DNA of 64,000 nt, from assembly GCA_020846005.1 (NCBI GenBank), contig JADLEQ010000054.1, positions 1 to 64,000 of the forward strand, in the 5' to 3' direction. Origin of the DNA: Polyangiaceae bacterium. Lineage in GTDB: Bacteria; Myxococcota_A; Polyangia; Polyangiales; Polyangiaceae. The stretch's first letter is position 1, and the number at the start of each line of letters is the position of its first letter. Shown in pieces: positions 1-8,856 of the stretch. Made by a program: the position numbers and the translations under genes. Under the pieces are notes generated by a model, which ran no database searches, was not told where the DNA came from, and saw only the letters and a program-made list of their open reading frames with translations.

Positions 1-219
1 GCGAAGCGCCTCTGCGAAGAGGTGCCCTACCTCGACGCCACCGGGCGCTTCGAGGCCGGGGACTGCCCGGGCGGGGCGGTCGGGCGCTGCACGTCGGAGC
101 CCAGCTATGGCCGCCGCGACTACTACTACGTTGGGTTCGGCGGGTTCGAGGATCCGGACCAGGTCGCGATGGTGGCGTCGGTCATCTGCGATCATGAGTG
201 GGAGGAACTTGCCCCCTGA
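1..219 (+). CDS. C-terminal tail of a small Cys-containing secreted/lipoprotein-like protein (5' end outside window)
   Basis: The frame is open from base 1 and ends at a TGA at 217-219, so only the last 72 residues are present. The fragment has four Cys (two near the start, one in a GRCTSEP segment, one near the end) and a YYY patch. Cys pairs around a GDCP-type motif followed by a tyrosine run are a pattern I associate with small myxobacterial lipoproteins of unknown function. That link is recollection and cannot be tested without the N-terminus. The histidine kinase gene starts 25 bases downstream on the same strand. Function unknown. Confidence 0.55.
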   Translation, partial: AKRLCEEVPYLDATGRFEAGDCPGGAVGRCTSEPSYGRRDYYYVGFGGFEDPDQVAMVASVICDHEWEELAP

Positions 220-244
220 GCGACGACACCCGACCCGGTCGCCG

Positions 245-1618
245 ATGACCCGCGTGAGCCCCTCGATCCTGCGCATCGTCGCGCCCTACGCGGCGTTCTC
301 GGCGCTCTGGATCCTGATCTCCGACACCGCGCTGGAGGCGCTGCTGCAGGACAAGGCCGCGTTCGCGCAGGCCTCCATCTACAAGGGCTGGTTCTTCATC
401 GCGGTGACGTCGGCGCTGCTCGTCGGCCTGCTGCGCGTCCAGCTCCGAGAGCGTCAGCGCGCCTTCCAGGAGCTGCAGGCGCGCATGGCCGAGCAGACGC
501 GTGAGCTCGCCGAGGCCCGCCGCTTCCTCGACGCGCTCGTGGACCACATCGCGAGTCCGATCTTCTACAAGGGAGCGGACCTCCGCTTCCGCGGCTGCAA
601 CCGCGCGTACGAGCAGGCCTTCGGGATCGAGCGCAAGGACTTCATCGGCAGGACGGTGCTGGATCTCGAGTACCTGCCCGCCCCCGACCGCGACGCGTAC
701 CAGGCCGAAGACGCCGCGATGGTGGCTGCGTGCAGCACGACGAGCCGTGAGGCGGCGATCCCGTTCGCCGACGGGCGGGTGCACCAGACGCTCTACTCGG
801 TGAGCGGCTTCCGCGCGCCCGACGGCACGCCCGGCGGCCTCGTCGGGATCATCGTCGACATCACGCCGCTCAAGGACGCCGAGGCCGCGCTGCGCGAAGC
901 CAAGGTCGCCGCCGAGAGCGCCGACCGCCTCAAGTCGGCGTTCCTCGCCACGATGTCGCACGAGCTGCGCACGCCGCTCAACTCCATCATCGGCTTCTCC
1001 GGCATCCTGCTGGCCGAGCTGCCCGGGCCTCTGAACGCCGAGCAGAGGAAGCAGCTGGGCATGGTCTGCGCGAGCTCGGAGCACCTGCTCGCCCTCATCA
1101 ATGACGTGCTCGACCTCTCGAAGATCGAGGCCGGCCAGCTCCAGACAGAGTCGGCGCCCTTCCTCGCCGAGCCGTCGATCCGCCGGGTCGTGGAGACGGT
1201 GCGGCCGCTGGCCGAGAAGAAGGGGCTCGCGCTCGACCTCGACCTGGGCGGCGACCTCGGCGAGATCGTCAGCGACCGGCGGCGCGTCGAGCAGGTCCTG
1301 CTCAACCTGCTGTCGAACGGGGTCAAGTTCACCGACCGCGGGCGCGTCCACGTGACGGCCGGCCGCCGCGACGGGGTCGTGGAGGTCGTCGTGACGGACA
1401 CCGGGAAGGGGATCGCTGGCGCAGATCTGGGCCGACTGTGGAAGCCGTTCTCGCAGATCGAGACCGGCCTGGACCGTCGCCACGAGGGCACGGGGCTCGG
1501 CCTGTCGATCTGCAAGCGCCTCGTCGAGCTGCTCGGTGGTAGCATCTGGGTCGAGAGCGAAGAAGGGCGCGGGAGCTCTTTTGGCTTCCGGCTTCCCGCG
1601 GGCACGGTGCGACGATGA
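245..1618 (+). CDS. Membrane-bound PAS-domain sensor histidine kinase
   Basis: 457 residues from an ATG at 245; the open frame extends further upstream, but only this start begins just before the membrane region. Two membrane helices lie at about residues 8-28 and 50-68, separated by a short loop. They are followed by a coiled segment, a PAS domain (about 95-215), a HisKA dimerisation domain and a HATPase domain. The H-box reads FLATMSHELRTP with phospho-acceptor His239. The N box (LLNLLSNGVKF), the DTGKGI G1 box and the GTGLGLSICK G2 box are intact, so it should autophosphorylate. Its stop overlaps the start of the receiver gene by four bases (ATGA), implying translational coupling to its likely partner. 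No output domain is present on either protein. Signal unknown. Confidence 0.9.
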   Translation: MTRVSPSILRIVAPYAAFSALWILISDTALEALLQDKAAFAQASIYKGWFFIAVTSALLVGLLRVQLRERQRAFQELQARMAEQTRELAEARRFLDALVDHIASPIFYKGADLRFRGCNRAYEQAFGIERKDFIGRTVLDLEYLPAPDRDAYQAEDAAMVAACSTTSREAAIPFADGRVHQTLYSVSGFRAPDGTPGGLVGIIVDITPLKDAEAALREAKVAAESADRLKSAFLATMSHELRTPLNSIIGFSGILLAELPGPLNAEQRKQLGMVCASSEHLLALINDVLDLSKIEAGQLQTESAPFLAEPSIRRVVETVRPLAEKKGLALDLDLGGDLGEIVSDRRRVEQVLLNLLSNGVKFTDRGRVHVTAGRRDGVVEVVVTDTGKGIAGADLGRLWKPFSQIETGLDRRHEGTGLGLSICKRLVELLGGSIWVESEEGRGSSFGFRLPAGTVRR

Positions 1619-2001
1619 GCGGCTACCGGGTTCTGTACATCGAGGACAACGAGCAGAACTACTACTTGGTGGAGTACATCCTCCGTGTGCGGGGTCACGC
1701 GCTGACGTGGGCGCGGGATGGGCGCGCGGGGGTCGACCTCGCGCTCCGGGACACGCCGGATCTCATCTTGCTCGACATTCAGCTGCCGGTCCTCGATGGC
1801 TACGGGGTGGCCCGCGCGCTGCGTTCGCACTCGGGGTTGCAGTCGCTCCCGATCGTCGCGCTCACCTCGTACGCGATGCCTGGCGATCGCGAGAAGGCGC
1901 TCGCGGCGGGTTGCACGGGCTACATCGAGAAGCCGATCAACCCCACCACCTTCGCCGACGAGATCGAGGTCTACCTGTGCCCGCCCGGCGCGGAGACGTG
2001 A
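1615..2001 (+). CDS. Single-domain response regulator (CheY-like receiver)
   Basis: 128 residues, a complete receiver and nothing else. The acidic pocket is Glu10/Asp11, the phospho-acceptor is Asp54 in LILLDIQLP, Thr84 is the switch Thr/Ser, and Lys106 sits in the conserved EKP motif. It overlaps the upstream hybrid-free histidine kinase by four bases, so the two are almost certainly a cognate pair. With no DNA-binding or enzymatic output domain it must act by protein-protein contact or as a phosphorelay intermediate. Stand-alone receivers of the DivK/CheY type are common in myxobacteria. Target unknown. Confidence 0.92.
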   Translation: MSGYRVLYIEDNEQNYYLVEYILRVRGHALTWARDGRAGVDLALRDTPDLILLDIQLPVLDGYGVARALRSHSGLQSLPIVALTSYAMPGDREKALAAGCTGYIEKPINPTTFADEIEVYLCPPGAET

Positions 2002-2059
2002 CGACATCCGGAGCGCGCGGCGGCTGGGTCGGAGGCATCCATCGATCGGCTATGGGGTA

Positions 2060-3847
2060 TCACGCTCCCGATCCCGCGGGCGGCGCGGGAGGCGTCGTGG
2101 GCGGGGCGGGGGGCGCTGACGTGGCCGGCGAGGGAGGTGGCCCGGCGCTCGGGGGTGGCGGCGCGCTCGCAGCCGGCGGCCCGTCGACGCTCGCCGCGGG
2201 CGGCGCGGCGCTCTCCGCGGGCGGGAGCGTCGCGCTGCCGGCGGGAGGATCCTCCGCGGGGAACAGATCGGGCGGATCTGCGGGGACGGGGATCGCCGGG
2301 CGTTTCCCGGGCATGGGCACGAGGCGGACCAGCACGCGCGGCTGCGATCCGTCCACCGATACCCGGCGAGAGTGGAAGCCCTCGCGCCGCACCTCGAGCG
2401 TGCTCGACTCGCCGGCGCGCACCCGCACCGTGACCGGCATCATCCCGAGGTTCGTGTCCCCCTGGAACACCTCGGCGTCGATCGGCGACAGCACGAGCGC
2501 CACCGCGCGGGCGTCGCTGCCGCGTAGCGCAGGGGGAGCGCTGCCGACCGGTGGCGGTACGGACGCGCTCTCTGCGACCGGAGCGCCCGCGTCACCGCCG
2601 GTTGGCGGGGCGGTCGCGAGCCACCAGGTGAGCGCTCCGCCCGCGGCGACGCCGAGCACGCCGAAGGCGAGCACCCCGCGCGTCGGCGGGGAGCGGGGCG
2701 GCGGCGCGCTCGCCACGACCCGCCGTGCTCGGCTCTCGAGGAGCGCGCGGGGCTCGGAGCCCGCCTCGAGCTCGCTCAGATCGGCGATGAGCTCCACCAT
2801 CGACGCGTAGCGATCCTCCGGCTCCTTCGCCAGACACTTCTCGATCACCGCCTCGAGGCCGAGCGGCACGCGGCCCGGCACCACCCCCCGTTCACCCAGC
2901 CTCGGCGGAGGGACCGTCATGTGCTGCGTGAGCACGGCGAGCGGGTTCTCCGCGTCGAACGGCACCGCCCCGGCGCACAGCTCGAACAGAATGACTCCCA
3001 GCGCGTACACGTCCGCGCGGGCGTCCACGGCGAGGCCCTTGGCCTGCTCGGGCGACATGTAGTGCGGCGTCCCGAAGATGGTGCCCGCCCGGGTGATGCG
3101 GTTCTCGAGCCCGGCGACCTTCGCGACGCCGAAATCCAGCACCTTCACGAAGTCGGCGCCATCGCGGTCGAGCACGTAGACGTTGTCCGGCTTGAGATCT
3201 CGGTGGACGATGCCGGCGCCGTGGGCGGCGGCCAGCGCGTCCGCGATCTGACGCGCGATCCCGAGGACGCGGGCCGCCGGGAGCGGGTGCTCGTCGGCGA
3301 TGACCCGCGAGAGAGGCGCGCCCTCCAGGAGCTCCATCACGAAGTACGTCGACCCATCCGGCAGCTCGCCCACGTCGATGACATCGATGATGTGGGCGTT
3401 GCCGATCGAGCTCGCGGCGCGCGCCTCGGTGAGGAAGCGCTCGGTGACCTCACGGTCCTGCGCCAGGTCCGCGCGGAGCACCTTCACCGCCACGGGCTTG
3501 TCGATCACCTTCCGGCGGGCCCGGAACACGAGCCCCATGCCTCCCTCGCCGAGCAGCGACTCGATGTGGTAGCGGCCGTCGACGGTGCACCCGAGGTACG
3601 CCTCCGCGAGGCGCGCCGGCGGGGGCAACGACGTTGGAGGCGGCTCCCCGGTCAGCGCTTCGGCCGGATCGGCGGCCTCGGCCGGCGAACGAAGGCGCGC
3701 GTGGGTGGTGCTGACGGACGCGCGCGCGCCGGCGCCCGCCCGCGCGAGCTCCTCGGCGCGGACGCTGTAGAGGGTGGGATCGTGCGCGATCGACGTGTCG
3801 GGACCGGGCGTCTCGTCGCTCGGCAGCTTCTCCTTGGCGTCGCTCAC
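2060..3847 (-). CDS. Ser/Thr protein kinase with transmembrane segment and PEGA domain
   Basis: 595 residues. A low-complexity N-terminus (1-90) precedes a Hanks-type kinase domain (about 93-365). The glycine loop reads LLGEGGMG, Lys122 is the ATP lysine, HRDLKPDN carries catalytic Asp217, DFG has Asp238, and GTPHYMSPEQ is the activation-loop end. A single membrane helix lies at about 391-410. Outside it is a PEGA-like beta domain (about 450-510), and the C-terminal ~80 residues are Pro/Ala/Ser-rich. All catalytic residues are present, so it should be active. The layout (cytoplasmic kinase, TM, PEGA) is typical of myxobacterial receptor kinases. It converges on the two-component pair; the intergenic gap is 58 bases with no clear terminator. 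Confidence 0.93.
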   Translation of the reverse strand: MSDAKEKLPSDETPGPDTSIAHDPTLYSVRAEELARAGAGARASVSTTHARLRSPAEAADPAEALTGEPPPTSLPPPARLAEAYLGCTVDGRYHIESLLGEGGMGLVFRARRKVIDKPVAVKVLRADLAQDREVTERFLTEARAASSIGNAHIIDVIDVGELPDGSTYFVMELLEGAPLSRVIADEHPLPAARVLGIARQIADALAAAHGAGIVHRDLKPDNVYVLDRDGADFVKVLDFGVAKVAGLENRITRAGTIFGTPHYMSPEQAKGLAVDARADVYALGVILFELCAGAVPFDAENPLAVLTQHMTVPPPRLGERGVVPGRVPLGLEAVIEKCLAKEPEDRYASMVELIADLSELEAGSEPRALLESRARRVVASAPPPRSPPTRGVLAFGVLGVAAGGALTWWLATAPPTGGDAGAPVAESASVPPPVGSAPPALRGSDARAVALVLSPIDAEVFQGDTNLGMMPVTVRVRAGESSTLEVRREGFHSRRVSVDGSQPRVLVRLVPMPGKRPAIPVPADPPDLFPAEDPPAGSATLPPAESAAPPAASVDGPPAASAPPPPSAGPPPSPATSAPPAPPTTPPAPPAGSGA

Positions 3848-3944
3848 GTCGGGCTCCGGCGCGGCGCGCCGGGGCGATCATCCGATGCCACGCCGCGCGC
3901 GGCAAGGGGAGGGCGCCGCCGCGCCCCGACGGCGCCGGTCGTGA

Positions 3945-5795
3945 TCATTGCTTGGGTCCCTCGTCGTAGCCGCGCGGCCGGTACTTGCGGTCCACGCCCC
4001 CGTGCTGCTCGCCGTTGTCGAGCGTGTCGATCGCCAAGTACGCGAGCCACGTGCCCGGGTGGGCGGCGGCGAGCTCCACGAGCTCCTCGCGGACCGCCTC
4101 GATCGCGCGCACCTCGCCGCCGTCCTCGGTGGGGACCCGGATGTCCCACAGACACTGGAGCGCGAGCGCGAGCAAGTTCGACTCGTTGGGGCCGAGCGCG
4201 AAGCCTCGCTTCATGTGCGGCCAGGCCTCGAGGGGGCGCTGCAGCCGGCACAGCGCGTCGCCGAGGTAGACGTGCGCCATCGGCCACGTCGGCGCGAGCT
4301 CGACCGCGCGCGACCCGGAGACGACGCGCTCCTCGAGCCGGCCGCGAGCGCCGACCATGACGGAGTAGTTGAGGTGCGCCTTCGCGCTCCGCGGCGTGGA
4401 GCGGCGCATCGCATCCCAGAACATGAGGTCGTTCGTGTACGCGACGGCGTGGGCTCGGGCGCGCCCCGCCTGGAACGACAGGAACGCGCCGACGATCAGC
4501 GCCGCCCAGCGAGTCCCGCGCGCGGCGCCGCGCTCCAGCAGCCGCAGGCCGATCACGCCGAGCACCGTCGAGGTGCCCACCACGGGGAGGTACCAGAAGC
4601 GCTCCGCACGCACCGTCGGCAACAGGACCGGGATGTTCGAGTGCGGGAAGTACGCGATCGGGAACCAGAGCAGCCCGAGCGCGACCAGCGCGCGCAGCCC
4701 GGCGGCCGCCGGGTCGCCTCGGCGCTCGGCGCGCAGCGCGCTCGCGAAGCACGCGAGCCCGACGAGGGGCGGGACCACGAGCCCGAGCGCGCCGATCACG
4801 CTCTCCGGGAAGATCACGGCGTCGGGCACCGGCTCTGCAGGCATCGAGTAGTCGCCGCTCAGCGTCCACGGGAACAGCACCTGGCCGAGCCCGCGCGCGT
4901 AGACACGCAGCGCGCCGGCCGCCCGCAGCTCGAACGTCGGCGCCTGGATCAGCGGGTTGTTCACCGGGTCGCTCGGGAGCCGAGGCTGCTGGAACCACCG
5001 CTGGAACTCGTGCACGGCCTGCTTCACCAGGGGCTCGGTCGAGGACAGCGGCGCCCGGAGCGGCTCGGGAAGCTCGACCGGGAAGAACCTGCGCCGGAGC
5101 TCGACGTACGTGACCAGGCCCGCCGTGGCGGCGGCGAGCGCGAGGGCCGCGCGGGCCAACCGCAGCGGGCGCTGCTCGTGCAGCCGCGGCGCCGTGACGA
5201 GCGCGGCCCACGCGAGCAGCGGGACCCCGACGATACCGCTCTCCTTGCTGAAGAGCGCGAGCAGTATCCCGCCCGCCACGCCGAGCGGCATCGACCAGAG
5301 CGGCAGGCGAAGCGCGTGGAGCGCGGCGAGCACGCCGAGCCCGCCGAGTACGTCGGCCAAACCGACGACACCGCTCACCGCCTCGGTGAGGACGGCGCTC
5401 ACCAGGAACAGCCCGGCCGTTAGCCAGCCGAGATCGCGCCGGCGCGTGACCGCGAAGGCGAAGCTCCCGACGAGCGCGGCGTTCACCGAGTGGACGACGA
5501 CGTTCACCCAGTGCGGCAGCCACGGGGACTGGTTGAGCTGCCACAGCGCTCGCCACACCAGGTTGGGCAGCGGCCGGTAGCTGCCGATGCTCCGATCGGG
5601 CGGCAGCCCCCAGAAATCCCTGCGGATCACGTCGAGCCAGCCGAGATCCTTGCCGTTGACGTACGGGTTCGCGAGGAGCGCCTCCTGCTCGTCGAAGATG
5701 TAGTTCGAGCCCGGGCTGCGCGTGTAGAGCAGCGCCGCGAGCACCAGCAGCGGGGTGAACGTCGCCCAGAGCGTGGGATCGTCGTTCGCCACCAT
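3945..5795 (-). CDS. TMTC-like multi-pass membrane protein with TPR tail (GT-C fold glycosyltransferase candidate)
   Basis: 616 residues from an ATG at 5795 (an in-frame GTG at 5813 is the alternative; no earlier start exists after the upstream gene). About ten hydrophobic helices follow an N-terminal helix. The first loop has [13 protein letters not shown] and a GSYRPLPNL motif followed by [13 protein letters not shown], which resembles the YRPL...HLxNxxLH signature of TMTC/DUF1736 proteins. The C-terminal ~170 residues are soluble and TPR-like ([29 protein letters not shown]). TMTC proteins use lipid-linked sugars to O-mannosylate secreted proteins; that role here is inference. It lies 98 bases downstream of the reductase gene on the same strand and may be co-transcribed with it. 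Confidence 0.72.
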   Translation of the reverse strand: MVANDDPTLWATFTPLLVLAALLYTRSPGSNYIFDEQEALLANPYVNGKDLGWLDVIRRDFWGLPPDRSIGSYRPLPNLVWRALWQLNQSPWLPHWVNVVVHSVNAALVGSFAFAVTRRRDLGWLTAGLFLVSAVLTEAVSGVVGLADVLGGLGVLAALHALRLPLWSMPLGVAGGILLALFSKESGIVGVPLLAWAALVTAPRLHEQRPLRLARAALALAAATAGLVTYVELRRRFFPVELPEPLRAPLSSTEPLVKQAVHEFQRWFQQPRLPSDPVNNPLIQAPTFELRAAGALRVYARGLGQVLFPWTLSGDYSMPAEPVPDAVIFPESVIGALGLVVPPLVGLACFASALRAERRGDPAAAGLRALVALGLLWFPIAYFPHSNIPVLLPTVRAERFWYLPVVGTSTVLGVIGLRLLERGAARGTRWAALIVGAFLSFQAGRARAHAVAYTNDLMFWDAMRRSTPRSAKAHLNYSVMVGARGRLEERVVSGSRAVELAPTWPMAHVYLGDALCRLQRPLEAWPHMKRGFALGPNESNLLALALQCLWDIRVPTEDGGEVRAIEAVREELVELAAAHPGTWLAYLAIDTLDNGEQHGGVDRKYRPRGYDEGPKQ

Positions 5796-5893
5796 CGACC
5801 GGATGGCACGCACGGCGCGCGCCGGGAGCGAGGCGAACCACGCGCGCGCGCGGCGCGGCGCCGCCGGCGGGGTGGGGCCCCCGGTCGCGGCGC

Positions 5894-6697
5894 TCAGGGT
5901 GGGGTCGGCTCCTCGATCGGCCACACGTCGCCCCAGAGCGAGCCGCCCCCGTCGATGTACCACGTCGCGCCGGTGACGAAATCGATCGAGTCGCTGGCGA
6001 GCAACACGATCACGCGGCTCACCTCGTCCACCGTTCCCAGTCGCTTCACCGGCGTCGCCTGGCGCGACAGCTCGAGCGTCGCCTCGCCGTACTGCTGCGT
6101 CCCGCTCGAGCGGATGGTGCCCGGGGCGCACGCGTTCACGCGGACGCCTCGGTTCGCCCACTCGACGGCGAGCGTCTTCGTCATGTTGTCCACCCCCGCG
6201 CGGGCAGCGCCCGTGTGCACCATGCCCGGAAAGCCTCGGGCGACGTCGGCGATGACGTTGACGATCCGGCCGCGCCGCGCCGGGAGCATGGCGCGCGTCG
6301 CGATCGCGTGGGTCATGTAGAAGAGACCGTTCAGGTTGTTGCGGATTACTGCCTCCCACCCGCGAGGCGAGAGCGACTCGGCGGGGGTCGGGAACTGACC
6401 GCCGGCGTTGTTCACCAGCACGTCGATCTTGCCCCACCGGGCCAGGACGGCATCCGCCAGCGCCACGCACGATTCGGGCTCCCGCACGTCGAGCACCTGG
6501 CCCATGGCGTCGATCCCCCCGGCGCGGAGGCCGGCGACCCCGGCGTCGACGTTCTCTTGCTTGCGGCTGCCGATCGCCACGCGCGCGCCGAGCGCGCCGA
6601 GCTCGCTCGCGACGCGGAAGCCGATCCCGGTGCCGCCGCCCGTCACGACCGCGACCTGGCCCGAGAAGAGCCCGCGGGCGAAGATGCTCTCGATCAC
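5894..6697 (-). CDS. SDR-family reductase resembling peroxisomal trans-2-enoyl-CoA reductase (PECR-like)
   Basis: 267 residues, a normal SDR length. The NAD(P) motif TGGGTGIG is at about 19-26, NNAGG at about 95-99, and INxxAPG-type VNACAPG near 190. The classical Tyr of YxxxK is not present; the segment is [20 protein letters not shown], which matches the form I recall for PECR/2,4-dienoyl-CoA reductases rather than typical SDRs. The likely reaction is NADPH-dependent reduction of an enoyl-CoA in fatty-acid metabolism. It is divergent from cysH across 69 bases and followed on the same strand by the TMTC-like gene, which gives no functional hint. Family is sure; substrate is inference. Confidence 0.82.
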   Translation of the reverse strand: MIESIFARGLFSGQVAVVTGGGTGIGFRVASELGALGARVAIGSRKQENVDAGVAGLRAGGIDAMGQVLDVREPESCVALADAVLARWGKIDVLVNNAGGQFPTPAESLSPRGWEAVIRNNLNGLFYMTHAIATRAMLPARRGRIVNVIADVARGFPGMVHTGAARAGVDNMTKTLAVEWANRGVRVNACAPGTIRSSGTQQYGEATLELSRQATPVKRLGTVDEVSRVIVLLASDSIDFVTGATWYIDGGGSLWGDVWPIEEPTPP

Positions 6698-6766
6698 GGC
6701 CCGGGCCTACACCGGGCCCCACATCGGCGCCAGCCCTCCGTGGCTCGTGCGTGGTATCACCCGCGC

Positions 6767-7471
6767 GTGACCCCCTCGGTCGAGACCTGGGCGCAAGAAC
6801 TGGCCGGCGAGTCGCCCTACGTGGTGACGAGGCGGGCGCTCGAGGTCTTCGGGGTGGACGTAGCGATCGCCTTCAGCGGCGCGGAGGACGTCCTCTTGCT
6901 CGAGTACGCGAACCAGACCGGCTTGCCTTTCCGCGTGTTCGCGCTCGACACCGGCCGGCTCCCTCCGGAGACGTATCAGGCGTTCGCCGCCGCCGAGGCC
7001 CACTACGGCATCCGGATCGAGTACTGCTTCCCGGACGCCGGCCGCGTCGAGTCGCTGGTGCGCAAGAAGGGGCTCTTCTCGTTCCTCGAGGATGGTCACG
7101 AGGAGTGCTGCGGGATCCGGAAGGTGGAGCCCCTGGCGCGGCAGCTCGCGGGGCTGCGCGCGTGGATCACGGGTCAGCGTCGCGATCAGAGCCCGACCCG
7201 CGCGGGCGTGGCGAGGGTCGAGCTGGACGGCGCGCACGTGGGGCCCCTGGGGCCCCTCGTCAAGCTGAACCCGCTGGCGGAGACCACGGCCGAGGAGGTC
7301 TGGGACGCGATCCGCGCGTTCGGCGTGCCCTACAACCCGCTCTTCGAGCGCGGGTACCGGAGCGTGGGCTGCGCGCCGTGCACGCGCGCGGTGCTGCCGG
7401 GCGAGCATGAGCGAGCGGGGCGCTGGTGGTGGGAGGAGGCCACGCGGCGCGAGTGCGGGCTGCACCGATGA
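6767..7471 (+). CDS. cysH: Adenylyl-sulfate (APS) reductase, 4Fe-4S type
   Basis: 234 residues from a GTG at 6767. The PP-loop reads AIAFSGAED, and the ribose/phosphate-binding [10 protein letters not shown] follows. The iron-sulfur cysteines are the adjacent pair Cys114-Cys115 in ECCGIRK and the Cys202-x2-Cys205 pair in GCAPCT. The catalytic cysteine is Cys230 in the C-terminal ECGLH. Presence of both Cys pairs marks the APS-using plant/bacterial branch rather than the PAPS-using enterobacterial enzyme. It makes sulfite from APS with thioredoxin or a similar donor in assimilatory sulfate reduction. No cysD/N or sulfite reductase gene is adjacent, so it stands alone here. It ends 19 bases before the pseudokinase gene. 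Confidence 0.95.
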   Translation: MTPSVETWAQELAGESPYVVTRRALEVFGVDVAIAFSGAEDVLLLEYANQTGLPFRVFALDTGRLPPETYQAFAAAEAHYGIRIEYCFPDAGRVESLVRKKGLFSFLEDGHEECCGIRKVEPLARQLAGLRAWITGQRRDQSPTRAGVARVELDGAHVGPLGPLVKLNPLAETTAEEVWDAIRAFGVPYNPLFERGYRSVGCAPCTRAVLPGEHERAGRWWWEEATRRECGLHR

Positions 7472-7490
7472 CGCGAGGCTCGCCCGATCC

Positions 7491-8843
7491 ATGACGAGCG
7501 AGCGCGCCGAGGGGACGCGCCGCTTCCCCGACTTCCCGGGGTGCGAGGTGGAGGCGCTCCGGCATCGGGGTCCGGTCGTCGACGAGTACCTCGCCGTCCA
7601 GCGGGTGCTCGGCCGCGCGGTGGTCGTGCGGGCGCTCGGCGCCGGGCTCCTGCCCACCTCCCCAGTGGCGGCGATCGTGGAGCACGAGGCGCGCATCCTG
7701 GCGAAGCTCCGTCACGAGGGCGTGCCCACCCTGCACGACTTCGTGCGTGAGGCGCAGCGCGCCTGGCTCGTGCTCGAGCGCTGCGACGGCCCGACCCTCA
7801 CGGACCTCGTGGCCGCGCGCGGCGTGCTCCCCGCTCGCGCGACGCTCGGCGTCCTCCTCGCGCTGGCGCGCACGCTCGCGCACCTGCACGAGCACGGGGT
7901 CGTCCTCCGCGTCTTGCGGCCCGAGCACGTCCGGGTGCTCGCTGAGGGGCGGGTGGTCCTCGACGGCTTCGGGCACGCCGTCAGCGCGGGCGAGCGCCGC
8001 CCGCCCGCGGAGCTCGCCGCGACCTCGGCGGACGTCGTCAGCGTGTACGCCGCGCCCGAGGTGCGCCTCGAGGAGCCGTGCGACGGGCGGACCGACCTCT
8101 ACTCGCTCGCGTGCATCGCGGCCGCGATCGTGGACGGCGGCTCGCCCGGCGCCGCCTCCGACGCGCGGCGCGCGGTGCGGCGCGCGGCGCGCGACGGCGT
8201 GCTCCCCGCTGCGGTCGCCCCCCTGCTCGACGCCGCGCTGGAGGACGATCGCGAGCGCCGGCCCGCCGACGCCGCGTCGCTCGTCCACGCGCTGGAGCGA
8301 GCGCTCGAGCTCACCGCCGGCGCGGACCTGCGGGACTGCGTGCGCGGGGCGCTGGCGGCCCCGCCCGCGAGCGCCCCGCCGCCGGCGCCGAGCGCCCGGC
8401 CGGCGCGGCCCGGCGCCGCGCCGCCGCGCGTGCGCTGGTGGTGGCTGGCCGGCGCGGCGCTCGCGGGCGCCGTCGCGGTCGAGGTCGGGCTCGTGACCCG
8501 GCGCCTGCGCGCCCCCGCGGCGGAGCCGTCGCGCTCCGTCGCGCTCGCGTTGGCCCCGGCGAGCGCTGGCTACCTGCGGGTCGTGGCGGAGCCCTGGGCG
8601 CACGTGCACGTGGACGGGGAGCACGTCGACACGACACCGTTCGCGCGCGCGCTCCCGCTCGCGGCCGGCCCGCACAGCGTCCGGCTCACCCACCCGAACG
8701 CGCCGGACGAGCTCCGGGCGGTGCACATCGCGCCCGGCGCGACGGTGTCGCTCGACGTGCGGATGACCATCGATCCCGCCGTCCGGCCGCCGACGCAACA
8801 ACGTCCCGTCGCGTCGGTCGACGCCGGCACGCCGAGCCCCTGA
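7491..8843 (+). CDS. Pseudokinase: degenerate Ser/Thr kinase domain, TM helix and PEGA domain
   Basis: 450 residues from an ATG at 7491. A kinase-like fold runs from about 30 to 290, recognisable by ARILAKLRHEGVPTLHDF, AWLVLERCDGPTLTDL and DGRTDLYSLACIAAAI. However, the ATP lysine position is Arg (VVVRALG), HRDLKPDN is replaced by LRVLRPEHV, and DFG reads GFG. All three catalytic landmarks are therefore lost and the domain should be inactive. A Pro/Ala linker, one TM helix (about 317-337) and a PEGA domain (about 360-425, with HVHVDGEHVDTTPFAR) follow. It is co-oriented with cysH (19-base gap) and converges on the FHA gene. A scaffold or regulatory role is inferred. Confidence 0.88.
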   Translation: MTSERAEGTRRFPDFPGCEVEALRHRGPVVDEYLAVQRVLGRAVVVRALGAGLLPTSPVAAIVEHEARILAKLRHEGVPTLHDFVREAQRAWLVLERCDGPTLTDLVAARGVLPARATLGVLLALARTLAHLHEHGVVLRVLRPEHVRVLAEGRVVLDGFGHAVSAGERRPPAELAATSADVVSVYAAPEVRLEEPCDGRTDLYSLACIAAAIVDGGSPGAASDARRAVRRAARDGVLPAAVAPLLDAALEDDRERRPADAASLVHALERALELTAGADLRDCVRGALAAPPASAPPPAPSARPARPGAAPPRVRWWWLAGAALAGAVAVEVGLVTRRLRAPAAEPSRSVALALAPASAGYLRVVAEPWAHVHVDGEHVDTTPFARALPLAAGPHSVRLTHPNAPDELRAVHIAPGATVSLDVRMTIDPAVRPPTQQRPVASVDAGTPSP

Positions 8844-8856
8844 GCGCGGCGACGGC

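Noticed and set aside
182-1483. Long open frame antisense to the histidine kinase
   Set aside because: It mirrors a gene with all kinase motifs; composition is Arg/Asp/Val-rich without domains, as expected for the opposite strand of GC-rich coding DNA.
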